Source: Bradyrhizobium elkanii WSM2783
GTDB taxonomy: Bacteria; Pseudomonadota; Alphaproteobacteria; Rhizobiales; Xanthobacteraceae
Direction: 5' to 3'
NCBI RefSeq assembly: GCF_000472865.1
Contig: NZ_AXAP01000004.1
Coordinates: 124,001-188,000, forward strand
DNA: 64,000 nt
The notes below the pieces were generated by a model. The model did not search any database and was not told the DNA's origin. It was given only the letters and a program-made list of their open reading frames with translations. Below are positions 9,098 to 17,981 of this stretch, one piece after another. Both the position numbers and the translations under genes were made by a program. Every line of letters starts with the position of its first letter. Position 1 is the first letter of the stretch.

Positions 9098-9583
9098 TCA
9101 AAACTCAGCATGCCCCTGCGGGTCGAGCAGGCGATTGAATCGCTGCGCCGCCGCGATCGCAAAGCGCACCGTCATCAGCTTGCGGGTCGGCGCCGGCAGC
9201 CGATGCTCCGGCGCCTCGCAATGCATGTGCGCGCCATAGGCATCCGCAATGATCAGGCCGGTGTCAGTAGGAAAGATCTCGCACGGCAGATCCTGCGTGA
9301 AGGCAAAGAACAGGCGGTCGCAATGGAGGCGATAGTCCTGCCATTTCTGGTCGGCGCGCAAGTCCTCCACCGACGACTTGATCTCGACGATCCAGATCTC
9401 GCCGCGCTCGTTCAGCGCCACGAGATCGGCACGCCGGCCCGACGGCAGCGGCAATTCGCTGATGCAGGAGAACCCGAGCGAGCGCAACAGTCGCGCCGTG
9501 CCGCGCGCGATCGCAAGCGCCGTCTCCGACTGGCGACGGTCCGGCGGCGGAACAAGGGCGATGTTGCGGGCGGACGATTCCAT
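9098..9583 (-). CDS. mmcB: MmcB-like PD-(D/E)XK DNA repair protein
   Basis: A 161-residue protein resembling MmcB, a predicted endonuclease-fold DNA repair factor of alphaproteobacteria. The nuclease-fold signature is visible as SGRRADLVALNERGEIWIVE followed by IKSS (about 47-70), giving the D...ExK arrangement, then a QKWQDY helix. In Caulobacter the homologue belongs to the damage response. I see no LexA site (GTTC-N7-GTTC) upstream. The start ATG 9583 lacks a strong ribosome binding site. The gene is not in an operon. Confidence 0.8.
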   Translation of the reverse strand: MESSARNIALVPPPDRRQSETALAIARGTARLLRSLGFSCISELPLPSGRRADLVALNERGEIWIVEIKSSVEDLRADQKWQDYRLHCDRLFFAFTQDLPCEIFPTDTGLIIADAYGAHMHCEAPEHRLPAPTRKLMTVRFAIAAAQRFNRLLDPQGHAEF

Positions 9584-9703
9584 ATCAATAACCTAGCCGA
9601 TTCCGCCGGACCACCCAACATGGCTATGGCGGGAACCCAAGCTGCTCTCTCCGCTTAATAGACGGCCGCTGAATCACCCGGGCGGACCTGTGAGGGAAGC
9701 CCT

Positions 9704-11398
9704 GTGATCGACGACCTCTGGTACAAGAACGGCGTTATCTACTGTCTTTCCGTCGACACCTATATGGATGCCAATGGCGATGGTGTCGGCGATTTCAAGG
9801 GGCTGTTGCGCCGGCTGGATTATCTCCACGGGCTCGGCGTCACCGCGATCTGGCTAATGCCGTTCCAGCCCTCGCCAGGCCGCGACGGCGGCTACGACAT
9901 ATCGGACTATTACGGCGTCGATCCGCGCTATGGCACGCTCGGAGACTTCGTCGAATTCACCCACGGCTGCAAGCAGCGCGGCATCCGTGTCATCATCGAC
10001 CTTGTCGTGAATCACACGTCCGACCAGCATCCCTGGTTTCGCGAGGCGCGCAAGAACAAAGAATCCCAGTATCGCGACTGGTATGTCTGGTCCGACAAGA
10101 AGCCGGCCAATGCCGGCACTGGCATGGTGTTTCCCGGCGTGCAGAAGTCGACCTGGAGCAGGGACAAGGAATCCGGCGCCTGGTACTTCCATCGCTTCTA
10201 CGATTTTCAGCCGGACCTCAACACATCGAATCCGCATGTGCAGGCGGAGATCCTCAAGATCATGGGGTTCTGGATTCAGCTTGGCGTCTCCGGCTTCCGC
10301 ATGGATGCGGTGCCCTTCGTGATTGCGACCAAGGGACCAAACGTCAAGAAGCCGGTCGAGCAATACGACATGCTGCGCGCCTTTCGCGAATTCCTGCAAT
10401 GGCGCGAGGGCGACGCCATCATTCTGGCCGAAGCCAATGTGCTGCCGAAAACCGACATGGAGTATTTCGGCAGGGATGGCGACCGCATGCACATGATGTT
10501 CAATTTCCAGGTCAACCAGCATCTGTTCTATGCACTCGCCTCCGCCGACTCGCGTCCGCTCGCAAAAGCGCTCGAGGCGACAAAGCCGCGACCGGCGACG
10601 GCGCAGTGGGGCCTGTTCCTGCGCAACCATGACGAACTCGATCTCGGCCGCCTGACCGACGCGCAGCGCAAGATCGTGTTCAAGGCGTTCGGTCCCGACA
10701 AGGAGATGCAGCTCTACGATCGCGGCATCCGCCGCCGCCTCGCGCCGATGCTGGGCGGCGACCGGCGCCGGCTCGAACTGGCCTACAGCCTGATGTGCAC
10801 GCTGCCGGGCACGCCGGTCATCCGTTACGGTGACGAGATCGCGATGGGTGACAATCTCGATCTGCCCGAGCGCGGCTGTGCGCGCACGCCGATGCAATGG
10901 TCGACGGAGCCGCATGCCGGATTCACGAAGGGCGACAGGCCGACGGCGCCCGTCATCGATACCGGCCCTTACGGTTATGAGCACGTCAACGTCGCCAAGC
11001 AGCGCCGCGATCCCAATTCAATGCTGAACTGGACCGAGCGCATCATCCGCATGCGCAAGGAAGTGCCGGAGGTCGGCTGGGGCGACTTCAGCATCATCGA
11101 CACGCATGATCCAGCCGTATTCGCGATCCGCTACGACTGGCGCAACAATTCGGTGCTGTTCGTCCATAACCTCGATGACAGACCGTGCGAGGTGGCCTTT
11201 CGGGCCGGGCTTCCCGGTGACACCGGCAAGCTCCTGATCAACCTTCTCACGGAAGACCACAGCCGCGCCAATGGCCGCGGTCAGCACCGGCTATTGCTCG
11301 AGGCCTATGGCTACCGCTGGTACAGGGTCGGCGGGCTCGATTATCTGTTGAAACGCAGCGATATCGATCAGGCCGACAAAGGCGGTCACCCGGCCTGA
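9704..11398 (+). CDS. GH13 alpha-glucan enzyme, trehalose-synthase/maltosyltransferase-like
   Basis: A 564-residue alpha-amylase superfamily enzyme. The catalytic triad is complete: nucleophile Asp 201 in GFRMDAVPF, acid/base Glu 243 in ILAEANV, and Asp 310 in RNHDEL. The opening WYKNGVIYCLSVDTYMDANG and the overall order resemble TreS-type trehalose synthases and their close GH13 relatives, so it may interconvert maltose and trehalose, but no fused maltokinase is present. The start is a GTG (9704) after GAGGGAAGCCCT. It converges on the next gene, and the coding ends overlap by 13 bases. Confidence 0.82.
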   Translation: MIDDLWYKNGVIYCLSVDTYMDANGDGVGDFKGLLRRLDYLHGLGVTAIWLMPFQPSPGRDGGYDISDYYGVDPRYGTLGDFVEFTHGCKQRGIRVIIDLVVNHTSDQHPWFREARKNKESQYRDWYVWSDKKPANAGTGMVFPGVQKSTWSRDKESGAWYFHRFYDFQPDLNTSNPHVQAEILKIMGFWIQLGVSGFRMDAVPFVIATKGPNVKKPVEQYDMLRAFREFLQWREGDAIILAEANVLPKTDMEYFGRDGDRMHMMFNFQVNQHLFYALASADSRPLAKALEATKPRPATAQWGLFLRNHDELDLGRLTDAQRKIVFKAFGPDKEMQLYDRGIRRRLAPMLGGDRRRLELAYSLMCTLPGTPVIRYGDEIAMGDNLDLPERGCARTPMQWSTEPHAGFTKGDRPTAPVIDTGPYGYEHVNVAKQRRDPNSMLNWTERIIRMRKEVPEVGWGDFSIIDTHDPAVFAIRYDWRNNSVLFVHNLDDRPCEVAFRAGLPGDTGKLLINLLTEDHSRANGRGQHRLLLEAYGYRWYRVGGLDYLLKRSDIDQADKGGHPA

Positions 11399-13077
11399 TC
11401 ATCGATGTCGGCCGATTCGCCCTGCTCCAGCTCTGGCTGGTGGAGGTCGGCCGCATCGCGATCTCGGTGCCCCGGTGGGGCGATGATGACGCCTTCATTG
11501 CCGCGCAGCTCGAGCACGCTTTCGATCGTCTCTCCCTCGCGGTCGAGGAAGGTCGACAGCAGGATTTCGCTGCCGAAAGCGATCGCGCTCGAGGTGACCG
11601 CGGCCGGCTCGGCCCCCAGGTTCAGCGCCACGATCAGCGCGCCGTCCTCGCCACGCCGGCGATAGAGCAGGATGTCGCCTTGCGCGGCGACCCGTTCATA
11701 GCTGCCGGTCACGAGCTGTGGCCATTGCCGACGAAGCGCGATCAGCGCCTTGTACAGGTTGAGGATCGACGTCCTGTCGGCGCCGAGACTGGCGACGTTT
11801 TCGCGCAGCGCATCATGGGCGAGCGGCAGCCAGGGCTTTGCCGTCGAGAAGCCGGCATTGGGCTCGGCGTCCCATTGCATCGGCGTGCGGCAGCCGTCGC
11901 GGCCGACGCCGATACCCGGCACGTTCCTTTCGAAGGGATCGCGCACTTCATTGGGCGCGATCGGAACCTGGCGCATGCCGATCTCGTCGCCGTAATAGAG
12001 CGTCGGCGTGCCGCGCAGCGTCAGCAGCAGCATGGCGGCGACGCGCGCCTGCTCAGGCCCGACCCGGCTCGCGACCCGCGGCCGGTCGTGATTGCCGAGC
12101 ACCCAGTTCGGCCATGCGCCCTGTGGCAGCGCCTTCTCATAATCCTCGATGATCCGCTCGATCGAGCGCGCGCTCCACAAGGTCGACAGCAGCGCGAAGT
12201 TGAACGGCATCTGCGCGCCGGTGAGATCATTGCCGTAATAGGCGACGAGGCGATGCAGCGGCAGATAGATCTCGCCGATCAGCACGCGGGCCTCGAATTC
12301 GTCGGTGACGCGCCGCATCTCGGCGATCACCTCGTGCACCTCCGCCTGGTCGGTGGAATATTGCGTCAGAAACTTCTCATGCGGCGGCCGGCCCTCGTGA
12401 TAATGCGGATTGGGCGGGTTGTCGCGAAACTTGGCGTCCTTGATCAGATGCCAGATGACGTCGACGCGAAAGCCGTCGACGCCCTTGCCGAGCCAGAACC
12501 GCATCACGTCATAGATTGCCTGGCGGACCTCCGGATTGCGCCAGTTCAGGTCCGGCTGCTGGGCCAGGAAGGCGTGGTAATAATATTGCCCGCTCTCGCT
12601 GTCATATTCCCAGGCGCTGCCGCCGAATTCCGACAGCCAATTGTTCGGCGGTCCGCCGCCCGGCTTCGGATCGCGCCAGATGTACCAGTTGCGCTTGGGG
12701 TTATCCCGCGAGCTTCGCGATTCGATGAACCAGGGATGCTGGTCCGAGGTATGGTTCGGCACCAGATCGAGGATCAGCTTCAGCCCCGCGTCGTGGGCTG
12801 CAGCGACCAGCGCGTCGAAATCCTCCATCGCGCCGAACTGCGGATCGATGCCGGTGTAGTCGGAAATGTCGTAGCCGAAATCGACCATTGGCGACGGATA
12901 GATCGGCGACAGCCAGAACGCATCGACGCCAAGTTCTCTCAAGTACGGCAATCGCCGCAAAATTCCCTTAAGATCGCCGACGCCGTCGCCGTTGGAATCC
13001 TGAAACGAGCGCGGATACACCTGATAGAAGACGCCGCGCCGCCACCAATCTTTTTCAATATCGCCCAAATCACTCAT
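11386..13077 (-). CDS. GH13 alpha-glucosidase / oligo-1,6-glucosidase
   Basis: A 563-residue cytosolic alpha-glucosidase that would release glucose from short alpha-glucosides. The triad is Asp 206 (DGFRVDVIWH), Glu 269 (VLIGEIYLP) and Asp 331 (GNHDRPR). The N-terminal WWRRGVFYQVYPRSFQDSNG is typical of oligo-1,6-glucosidases and alpha-glucosidases. The gene is convergent with the trehalose-synthase-like gene, and together they suggest local metabolism of trehalose, maltose or sucrose. ATG 13077 is preceded by GAAGGGTGACGTGACGAT. Confidence 0.88.
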   Translation of the reverse strand: MSDLGDIEKDWWRRGVFYQVYPRSFQDSNGDGVGDLKGILRRLPYLRELGVDAFWLSPIYPSPMVDFGYDISDYTGIDPQFGAMEDFDALVAAAHDAGLKLILDLVPNHTSDQHPWFIESRSSRDNPKRNWYIWRDPKPGGGPPNNWLSEFGGSAWEYDSESGQYYYHAFLAQQPDLNWRNPEVRQAIYDVMRFWLGKGVDGFRVDVIWHLIKDAKFRDNPPNPHYHEGRPPHEKFLTQYSTDQAEVHEVIAEMRRVTDEFEARVLIGEIYLPLHRLVAYYGNDLTGAQMPFNFALLSTLWSARSIERIIEDYEKALPQGAWPNWVLGNHDRPRVASRVGPEQARVAAMLLLTLRGTPTLYYGDEIGMRQVPIAPNEVRDPFERNVPGIGVGRDGCRTPMQWDAEPNAGFSTAKPWLPLAHDALRENVASLGADRTSILNLYKALIALRRQWPQLVTGSYERVAAQGDILLYRRRGEDGALIVALNLGAEPAAVTSSAIAFGSEILLSTFLDREGETIESVLELRGNEGVIIAPPGHRDRDAADLHQPELEQGESADIDDQAG

Positions 13078-13210
13078 ATCGTCACGTCACCCTTCAATTC
13101 AGGCTTGAACGTGGCAAGGCGCTAACGCGTGGCGCGTTTGCGTGAAAATTTCGATGCATAACGTATTAATGATTCGCATCGAAGCGAGCCGCGAGCTCCG
13201 CTTCACCTCA

Positions 13211-13224
13211 CCCCGCTTGCGGGG
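13211..13224. repeat. Short CCCCGCTTGCGGGG hairpin
   Basis: A perfect 6-bp stem with a TT loop just after the stop of the RMD1-family gene. The flanking CACCTCACC...GAGAGG resembles the CCCGC-AAGC-GGGAG repeat family seen at 19332. It is probably a fragment of the same dispersed repeat and may help end transcription. Confidence 0.5.
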
Positions 13225-13233
13225 AGAGGAACA

Positions 13234-14076
13234 TCACACGTGGCGGCCGGTCGCGAGCTGGTAGATGGTGATCAACACCTCGAACAGGATCAGCAAGACG
13301 ATGATCAGCTCGAGCCGCAGCGAGCGGCGGGTATCGATGATGTCGGTCAGGACCTGCGCGGTCTCGGCGATGACCGCGAGCTTGCGGTTGAGCGATTCGG
13401 TGCGCTCCTTCAGTTCGTATTCGTCCTCGAGCCGGGCATAGAGCCGCTCGAGCTGCGGCTTGTCCCAGAGGATATCGGGCTTCTCGGACACTTCGACCGG
13501 CCCCGAGACGCGATGACGGACCGACAAGGCATTGCCGATGTGCTTCAGGATCGCGCTGCGGCTGCGATGGATCTGTCCGCTCTTGGCGAGCTCGCGCGCG
13601 AACGGCTCGGTCGTGTCGAATACCGCGGCGACCTCGCGCTCATGGCGCGCCAGCACGACGCTCTTCGCCAGCGCCTCGCCGACCAGGATCAGCCGCTCCG
13701 GCGACAGGCTCTGCAGACAGATCGGACCGCCCGGCGGAATTTGATCGTCCTTCTCGGAGGCGAGCTCGATGGTGGCGCTCTCCTCCTCGCGCCGCGCAAA
13801 CGGCGCGACCAGGCGCGACTGCAGCCCGCGCAGGAACTCCTCCTCCTCCAGCGCATTCAGGCCGATCAGGACCACGACACCGTAACGGAACAGGATCGCG
13901 ACGCCGTTGTCATTGACGCGGAACGCCAATGGCGTCGTCGCCAGTACATCGCTGCGCTCGAGCCCCGACGTGTTCAGGCGCTCGGCCACAAAGAAGGCGC
14001 GGGCCGTGGTGCGCGGGCCTCCGAGCGGCGACCGCGAAACCTGGCTCACGGGATGTTCCGTCACGGTGGATGCCAT
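13234..14076 (-). CDS. RMD1/DUF155 family protein with C-terminal membrane anchor
   Basis: A 280-residue protein of the RMD1 (DUF155) family, known in yeast mitochondria and in many alphaproteobacteria but without an established bacterial function. The core runs from about residue 50 to 225 (including FRYGVVVLIGLNALEEEEFL). A charged, probably coiled stretch (LYARLEDEYELKERTESLNR) precedes a single hydrophobic segment near the C-terminus (LELIIVLLILFEVLITIYQL, about 254-273), so the protein is likely tail-anchored in the inner membrane. AGAGGA lies directly against the ATG, an unusually tight spacing. Confidence 0.85.
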   Translation of the reverse strand: MASTVTEHPVSQVSRSPLGGPRTTARAFFVAERLNTSGLERSDVLATTPLAFRVNDNGVAILFRYGVVVLIGLNALEEEEFLRGLQSRLVAPFARREEESATIELASEKDDQIPPGGPICLQSLSPERLILVGEALAKSVVLARHEREVAAVFDTTEPFARELAKSGQIHRSRSAILKHIGNALSVRHRVSGPVEVSEKPDILWDKPQLERLYARLEDEYELKERTESLNRKLAVIAETAQVLTDIIDTRRSLRLELIIVLLILFEVLITIYQLATGRHV

Positions 14077-14191
14077 TCCTCTTTCACACTACATGTTCAA
14101 GAACTGTGCAATCCTATCACAGACCGGCCAATGGGCGCAGGATGTTCCGGACCCTTGTTGACGGGGTCCAAGGGAAGAATAAGGTGCCGCC

Positions 14192-14860
14192 ATGGATGAC
14201 AAAACCGAAACAAAACCGAAGGCCGGCGCCATCATCGTGCCGGTGACGCTGTTCGAGCAGAACTGCACCATCCTCTGGCACGAGCCGAGCAAGAAGGCGG
14301 TCGTGATCGATCCTGGCGGGGACGTCCCGAAGATCCAGGAGGCGATCAAACAGACCGGCGTCAGCGTCGAGAAGATCTGGATCACCCATGGCCATATCGA
14401 CCATGTCGGCGGCGCCGCCGAACTGCGCGATGCGCTGAAGGTGCCGATCGAGGGCCCGCATATCGCGGACAAATATCTGCTCGACAATGTCGTTGCGAGC
14501 GGCGCGCGGTTCGGCATAAGCGGCGTTCGCGACTTCGCGCCGGACCGCTGGCTCGAGGAGGGAGAGCAGGTCACGATCGGCGAACTCACCTTCGAGATCC
14601 TGCATTGCCCCGGCCATTCGCCGGGCAGCGTCGTGTTCTTCAACCGCGAATTGCGCTTCGCCCATCTCGGCGATGTCTTGTTCAACGGCTCGGTCGGCCG
14701 CACCGATCTGCCCGGCGGCAGCCACGAGACGCTGATCAGGTCGATCAAGGAGAAGCTGCTGCCGCTCGGTGACGATGTCGGCTTCATCTGCGGCCACGGC
14801 GCCGGCTCCAGCATCGGCCAGGAGCGGATGACCAACCCGTTCATCACCGGCGAGCTTTGA
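14192..14860 (+). CDS. Metallo-beta-lactamase-fold hydrolase, glyoxalase II-like
   Basis: A 222-residue metal-dependent hydrolase. The metal site THGHIDH is at about 65-71, followed by HCPGHSPGS with the bridging region, LGDVLF with the metal-binding Asp, and CGHGAG with the last His. The size and layout fit small glyoxalase II-like thioesterases (YcbL type) rather than beta-lactamases. The start ATG 14192 has AAGGTGCCGCC upstream. It is divergent from the RMD1 gene; nothing nearby names the substrate. Confidence 0.88.
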   Translation: MDDKTETKPKAGAIIVPVTLFEQNCTILWHEPSKKAVVIDPGGDVPKIQEAIKQTGVSVEKIWITHGHIDHVGGAAELRDALKVPIEGPHIADKYLLDNVVASGARFGISGVRDFAPDRWLEEGEQVTIGELTFEILHCPGHSPGSVVFFNRELRFAHLGDVLFNGSVGRTDLPGGSHETLIRSIKEKLLPLGDDVGFICGHGAGSSIGQERMTNPFITGEL

Positions 14861-14893
14861 GCGGCGGCGCAGCTTGTCCTCGCGGCGTCAGAA

Positions 14894-16087
14894 CTATTTC
14901 ATCAAACCGGCGGCCGTCAGCGCCCGGGTGATCACGTCGCTGATCTCGCGGGCACGGCCACGGAGATTCCGTGACGGCACAGTCTGACGCGAGGGAGTGG
15001 CGCGCGGCAAGGGCATCGGCTGCTTTGCCGCTTCCTTTGCGACCGGCTGCGTCACAAGCTTGACCGCTTCTCTCGGAGCCGGCGCGGATCGGCGGGTCCG
15101 TTCGGTGAGGCCGAAGAAATTCGCGATGTGGTAGGACGACGAAATCCCGGCCTCGATCAGGAAGGCGCCGGCTTCGCCGTAACGTTCGTCATTGGCGGCG
15201 ACACCAAGCGGCGTGCCGTGGGCCATGCCGGTGATGGTGTAGGACTCGACGACGGTCTCGCCGTTCGAATCCCACCACACATCACGCGGATAGCCGTCGA
15301 CCAACGTCGCCGCCATCGGCGCCTCCGGCAGGCCGTGCACGTCGAGCCATTGCCTGACGATCGCGTCCGCATTGCCGGGATTGACGGTGCGATCGGCACT
15401 GCCATGCCAGACCGAAACCTTCGGCCACGGACCGTTATGCTTCCACGCGCCGCGCACCAGATCGCCCAATTCAGTGGCGGTACGCGACGACGCCTGCATC
15501 ATGCCATTGAGGGCTTCGCGCAGATTGGTGGCGATGCCGAATGGCAGGCCGGCAACGATCGCGCCGGCCGCGAACACGTCCGGATAGGCCGCGAGCATCA
15601 CCGAGGTCATGGCGCCGCCGGCGGAGAGTCCGGTGATGTAGATGCGGCGCGGATCGAGCTTGTGATCGACCACCATGCGCGCGATCATCTGACGGATCGA
15701 GCCAGCCTCGCCCTTGCCGCGCTTGATGTCCGCCGGATTGAACCAGTTGAAGCAGGTGTTGGCGTTGTTCGCGACCTGTTGCTCCGGAAGCAGCAGCGCA
15801 AAGCCATAGTGACGCGCAAGCGTCGACCAGCCCGCACCGAGATCGTAACCGGCCGCGGTCTGGCCGCAGCCGTGCAGCACGACCACCAGCGCGGCACCGC
15901 GCGGCAACTCTTCCGGCACGAACGAATACATCTTCAGCGCGCCGGGATTCGATCCGAAATCGGCGGTCTCGACCAGCGGACTGTCGACCGCAGGTGCAAG
16001 GCTTCGCCCGTAGACGGCGGCAAGCCCATTGAATCCGCTCAGCCGGGGCAGATGGCTTAGGAACTCGATGTTCTTGGCAAGTGACAA
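14894..16087 (-). CDS. PHB depolymerase/feruloyl esterase-family serine esterase
   Basis: A serine esterase of the Esterase_phd family (PHB depolymerase, acetylxylan and feruloyl esterase group). VVVLHGCGQTA at about 68-80 forms the oxyanion region, and the nucleophile is in GLSAGGAM (Ser about 155). NTCFNWFNP is also characteristic. There is no clear signal peptide at the start, so its location is uncertain. The C-terminal 70 residues are Pro/Ala/Arg-rich and not conserved. The start is a TTG: the codon at 16087 lies six bases after AGGAG and is preferred to the TTG at 16093, which touches it. Confidence 0.82.
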   Translation of the reverse strand: MSLAKNIEFLSHLPRLSGFNGLAAVYGRSLAPAVDSPLVETADFGSNPGALKMYSFVPEELPRGAALVVVLHGCGQTAAGYDLGAGWSTLARHYGFALLLPEQQVANNANTCFNWFNPADIKRGKGEAGSIRQMIARMVVDHKLDPRRIYITGLSAGGAMTSVMLAAYPDVFAAGAIVAGLPFGIATNLREALNGMMQASSRTATELGDLVRGAWKHNGPWPKVSVWHGSADRTVNPGNADAIVRQWLDVHGLPEAPMAATLVDGYPRDVWWDSNGETVVESYTITGMAHGTPLGVAANDERYGEAGAFLIEAGISSSYHIANFFGLTERTRRSAPAPREAVKLVTQPVAKEAAKQPMPLPRATPSRQTVPSRNLRGRAREISDVITRALTAAGLMK

Positions 16088-16228
16088 CAGCAACTCCTGA
16101 GGTGATTTCGTCCAGCCTCGGCCAAATCACATAGTTGCTGCAGCGCAAAATAAAAAGTCCGTATACTGTCCTTTCCCGCGAAATCGTGAGGCGGCCGGTA
16201 AATTCGTGATCGCAAGATTAATTTGTGA

Positions 16229-17647
16229 TCATGTTGCACGCCGCATCCATGACAGGAATGCGGCGCAAATGATGATCGACAGCCCAAACAATGCGCATGC
16301 CGCATGCAGCGCCAGCCGCGCTGACCCTGCGACTTCGATCGCGAAGAACACGGCGCCAATTGCGGCCACACCGGACGCATTGCCGATCTGCGCCGTAGTG
16401 CCGTAGATGCCGGAACCCGCGCCCGCGCTCGCGGGTTTCACCGTCGAGAGCACTGCACTCGAGAGCGGCGCCATCACCAATCCTTGCCCGTAGCCGAAGA
16501 TCATCAGCACCAGCGCAAGCGACGGCGCGGAAGGCGCCTCAACCAATGCCGCTGTCACGGCAATCGCGGCAAGGCCCACAATCTGCAGCGCGCAGCCCTC
16601 GATCAGCACCAGCGTGCCGCGATGCCTGGCCCGTGCGCCGCTATGGCGCGAGGCGACCACGAAGGTGAGCGCAGCCGGCATGAAGACCAATCCGGCCTGA
16701 AGCGGCGGAATATGCAGCGCGTTCTGCATGAACATGGTCATGATCAGATAGAATGAGAGATTGGCGAAGAAGAAAAAGAACACGGCAACCAGTCCGCGCA
16801 TGAAGGCTGCGTCAGTCAGCAGCGCCAGATCGATCAGCGGCATGCCGCCGCCGCGCGCGATCACGCGTTCGAGCCGGACGAACGCGGCGATGATCACAGC
16901 GCCGCCCGCCATCACCAGCCACACCCAGGGCGACCAGTGCACGTCATGCCCGAACAACAGCGGTCCGATCAGGCACAGCAATCCCGCAAACAGCACGACC
17001 GCGCCGGGAATGTCGAGCCTCGTGCCGGCGCGATGCGGCACCGTCGGCATAATCCTGAGGGCCGCGGCAATGATGACGATGCCGAAGGGCACGTTGACGA
17101 AGAACACCGCGCGCCAGCCAAGCCCGGCGAGATCGAGCGTCACCAGCACGCCGCCGAGCAGGAAGCCGGCGGCGCCGGAGAGGCCCAGCACGATGCCGTA
17201 GATGCCGAAGGCACGGGCGCGCGCGGAATCCGCAAACAGCAGATGCAGCGTCGCCAGCACCTGCGGCACCATCAGCGCCGCGGTCGCGCCCTGCGCCAAT
17301 CGCGCGATGATCAATTCAGGTCCGGATTGCGCAAGCCCGCACCACAGTGACGCCAGGCTGAAACCCGCAACGCCGGCGACGAACACGTTCCTGGTGCCGT
17401 AGATGTCGCCGAGCCGGCCGCCGGTGACCACCAGCGTCGCATAGGCGATCAGGTAGATCGCAATCACGGCTTCGATCTCGGCCGCGCTCGCATGCAGCTC
17501 CGCCGCGATGGTCGGGATCGCGACATTGACGATGAAGGCATCGACGCCGAACATGAATTGCGCGGCGACCACGGTCGCCAACACCCACCAGCGCCGCGAA
17601 GAATCCACTGACATAGGCTCACTGACATAGGTGACGATCTGGTGCAT
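16229..17647 (-). CDS. MFS multidrug efflux transporter, DHA2-like
   Basis: A 472-residue proton-driven transporter of the drug:H+ antiporter-2 (EmrB/QacA-like) type. The first membrane segment is followed by VDAFIVNVAIPTIAAEL, a typical DHA2 opening, and the loop motif GGRLGDIYGTRNVF is present. There are about 13-14 hydrophobic segments. There is no adjacent membrane-fusion protein, so it probably acts as a single component. A second possible start is ATG 17614 (MSVDSSRRWW); neither start has a strong ribosome binding site. Confidence 0.85.
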   Translation of the reverse strand: MHQIVTYVSEPMSVDSSRRWWVLATVVAAQFMFGVDAFIVNVAIPTIAAELHASAAEIEAVIAIYLIAYATLVVTGGRLGDIYGTRNVFVAGVAGFSLASLWCGLAQSGPELIIARLAQGATAALMVPQVLATLHLLFADSARARAFGIYGIVLGLSGAAGFLLGGVLVTLDLAGLGWRAVFFVNVPFGIVIIAAALRIMPTVPHRAGTRLDIPGAVVLFAGLLCLIGPLLFGHDVHWSPWVWLVMAGGAVIIAAFVRLERVIARGGGMPLIDLALLTDAAFMRGLVAVFFFFFANLSFYLIMTMFMQNALHIPPLQAGLVFMPAALTFVVASRHSGARARHRGTLVLIEGCALQIVGLAAIAVTAALVEAPSAPSLALVLMIFGYGQGLVMAPLSSAVLSTVKPASAGAGSGIYGTTAQIGNASGVAAIGAVFFAIEVAGSARLALHAACALFGLSIIICAAFLSWMRRAT

Positions 17648-17741
17648 GGCGGGGCGTCCCGTTCAAAATCTGTTGTGCCCGCAGGCTACAGATTCGGCAC
17701 ATTCCGGCGATTACCTCCGAGGTAAGCGTCGCAGCAGGAAT

Positions 17742-17830
17742 CGTAGGGTGGGCAAAGCGAAGCGTGCCCACCATTGCGGGCGGAATGCTTGATGGTGGGC
17801 ACGTCGCTGCGCTCCTTTGCCCACCCTACG
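17742..17830. repeat. Copy 1 of an 89-base palindromic repeat (CGTAGGGTGGGC...)
   Basis: CGTAGGGTGGGCAAAGCG at the left end is mirrored by TTTGCCCACCCTACG at the right end, and GTGCCCACCAT by ATGGTGGGCAC inside, giving a long cruciform-capable element. A second copy lies at 22845-22934. It occupies most of the 334-base gap between the MFS gene and the LLM monooxygenase gene; I see no gene in the rest of the gap. Confidence 0.85.
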
Positions 17831-17981
17831 ATCGCGTGCCTAAAATTCGCGGGCGGCGGCAAGCTGCGCCGCCCGCGCAACAACCATGCAGGCCCGGCGG
17901 GCTTGGAGCATTGCGTCGCACCTGCCCTGCCCGTAGGGTTGGCGCAACTAACGACAACAACAATCCTGGAGAAAACACCCA

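Noticed and set aside
11440-13125. 561-codon open frame antisense to the alpha-glucosidase gene
   Set aside because: Composition typical of a mirror frame; the opposite strand has an intact GH13 catalytic triad.
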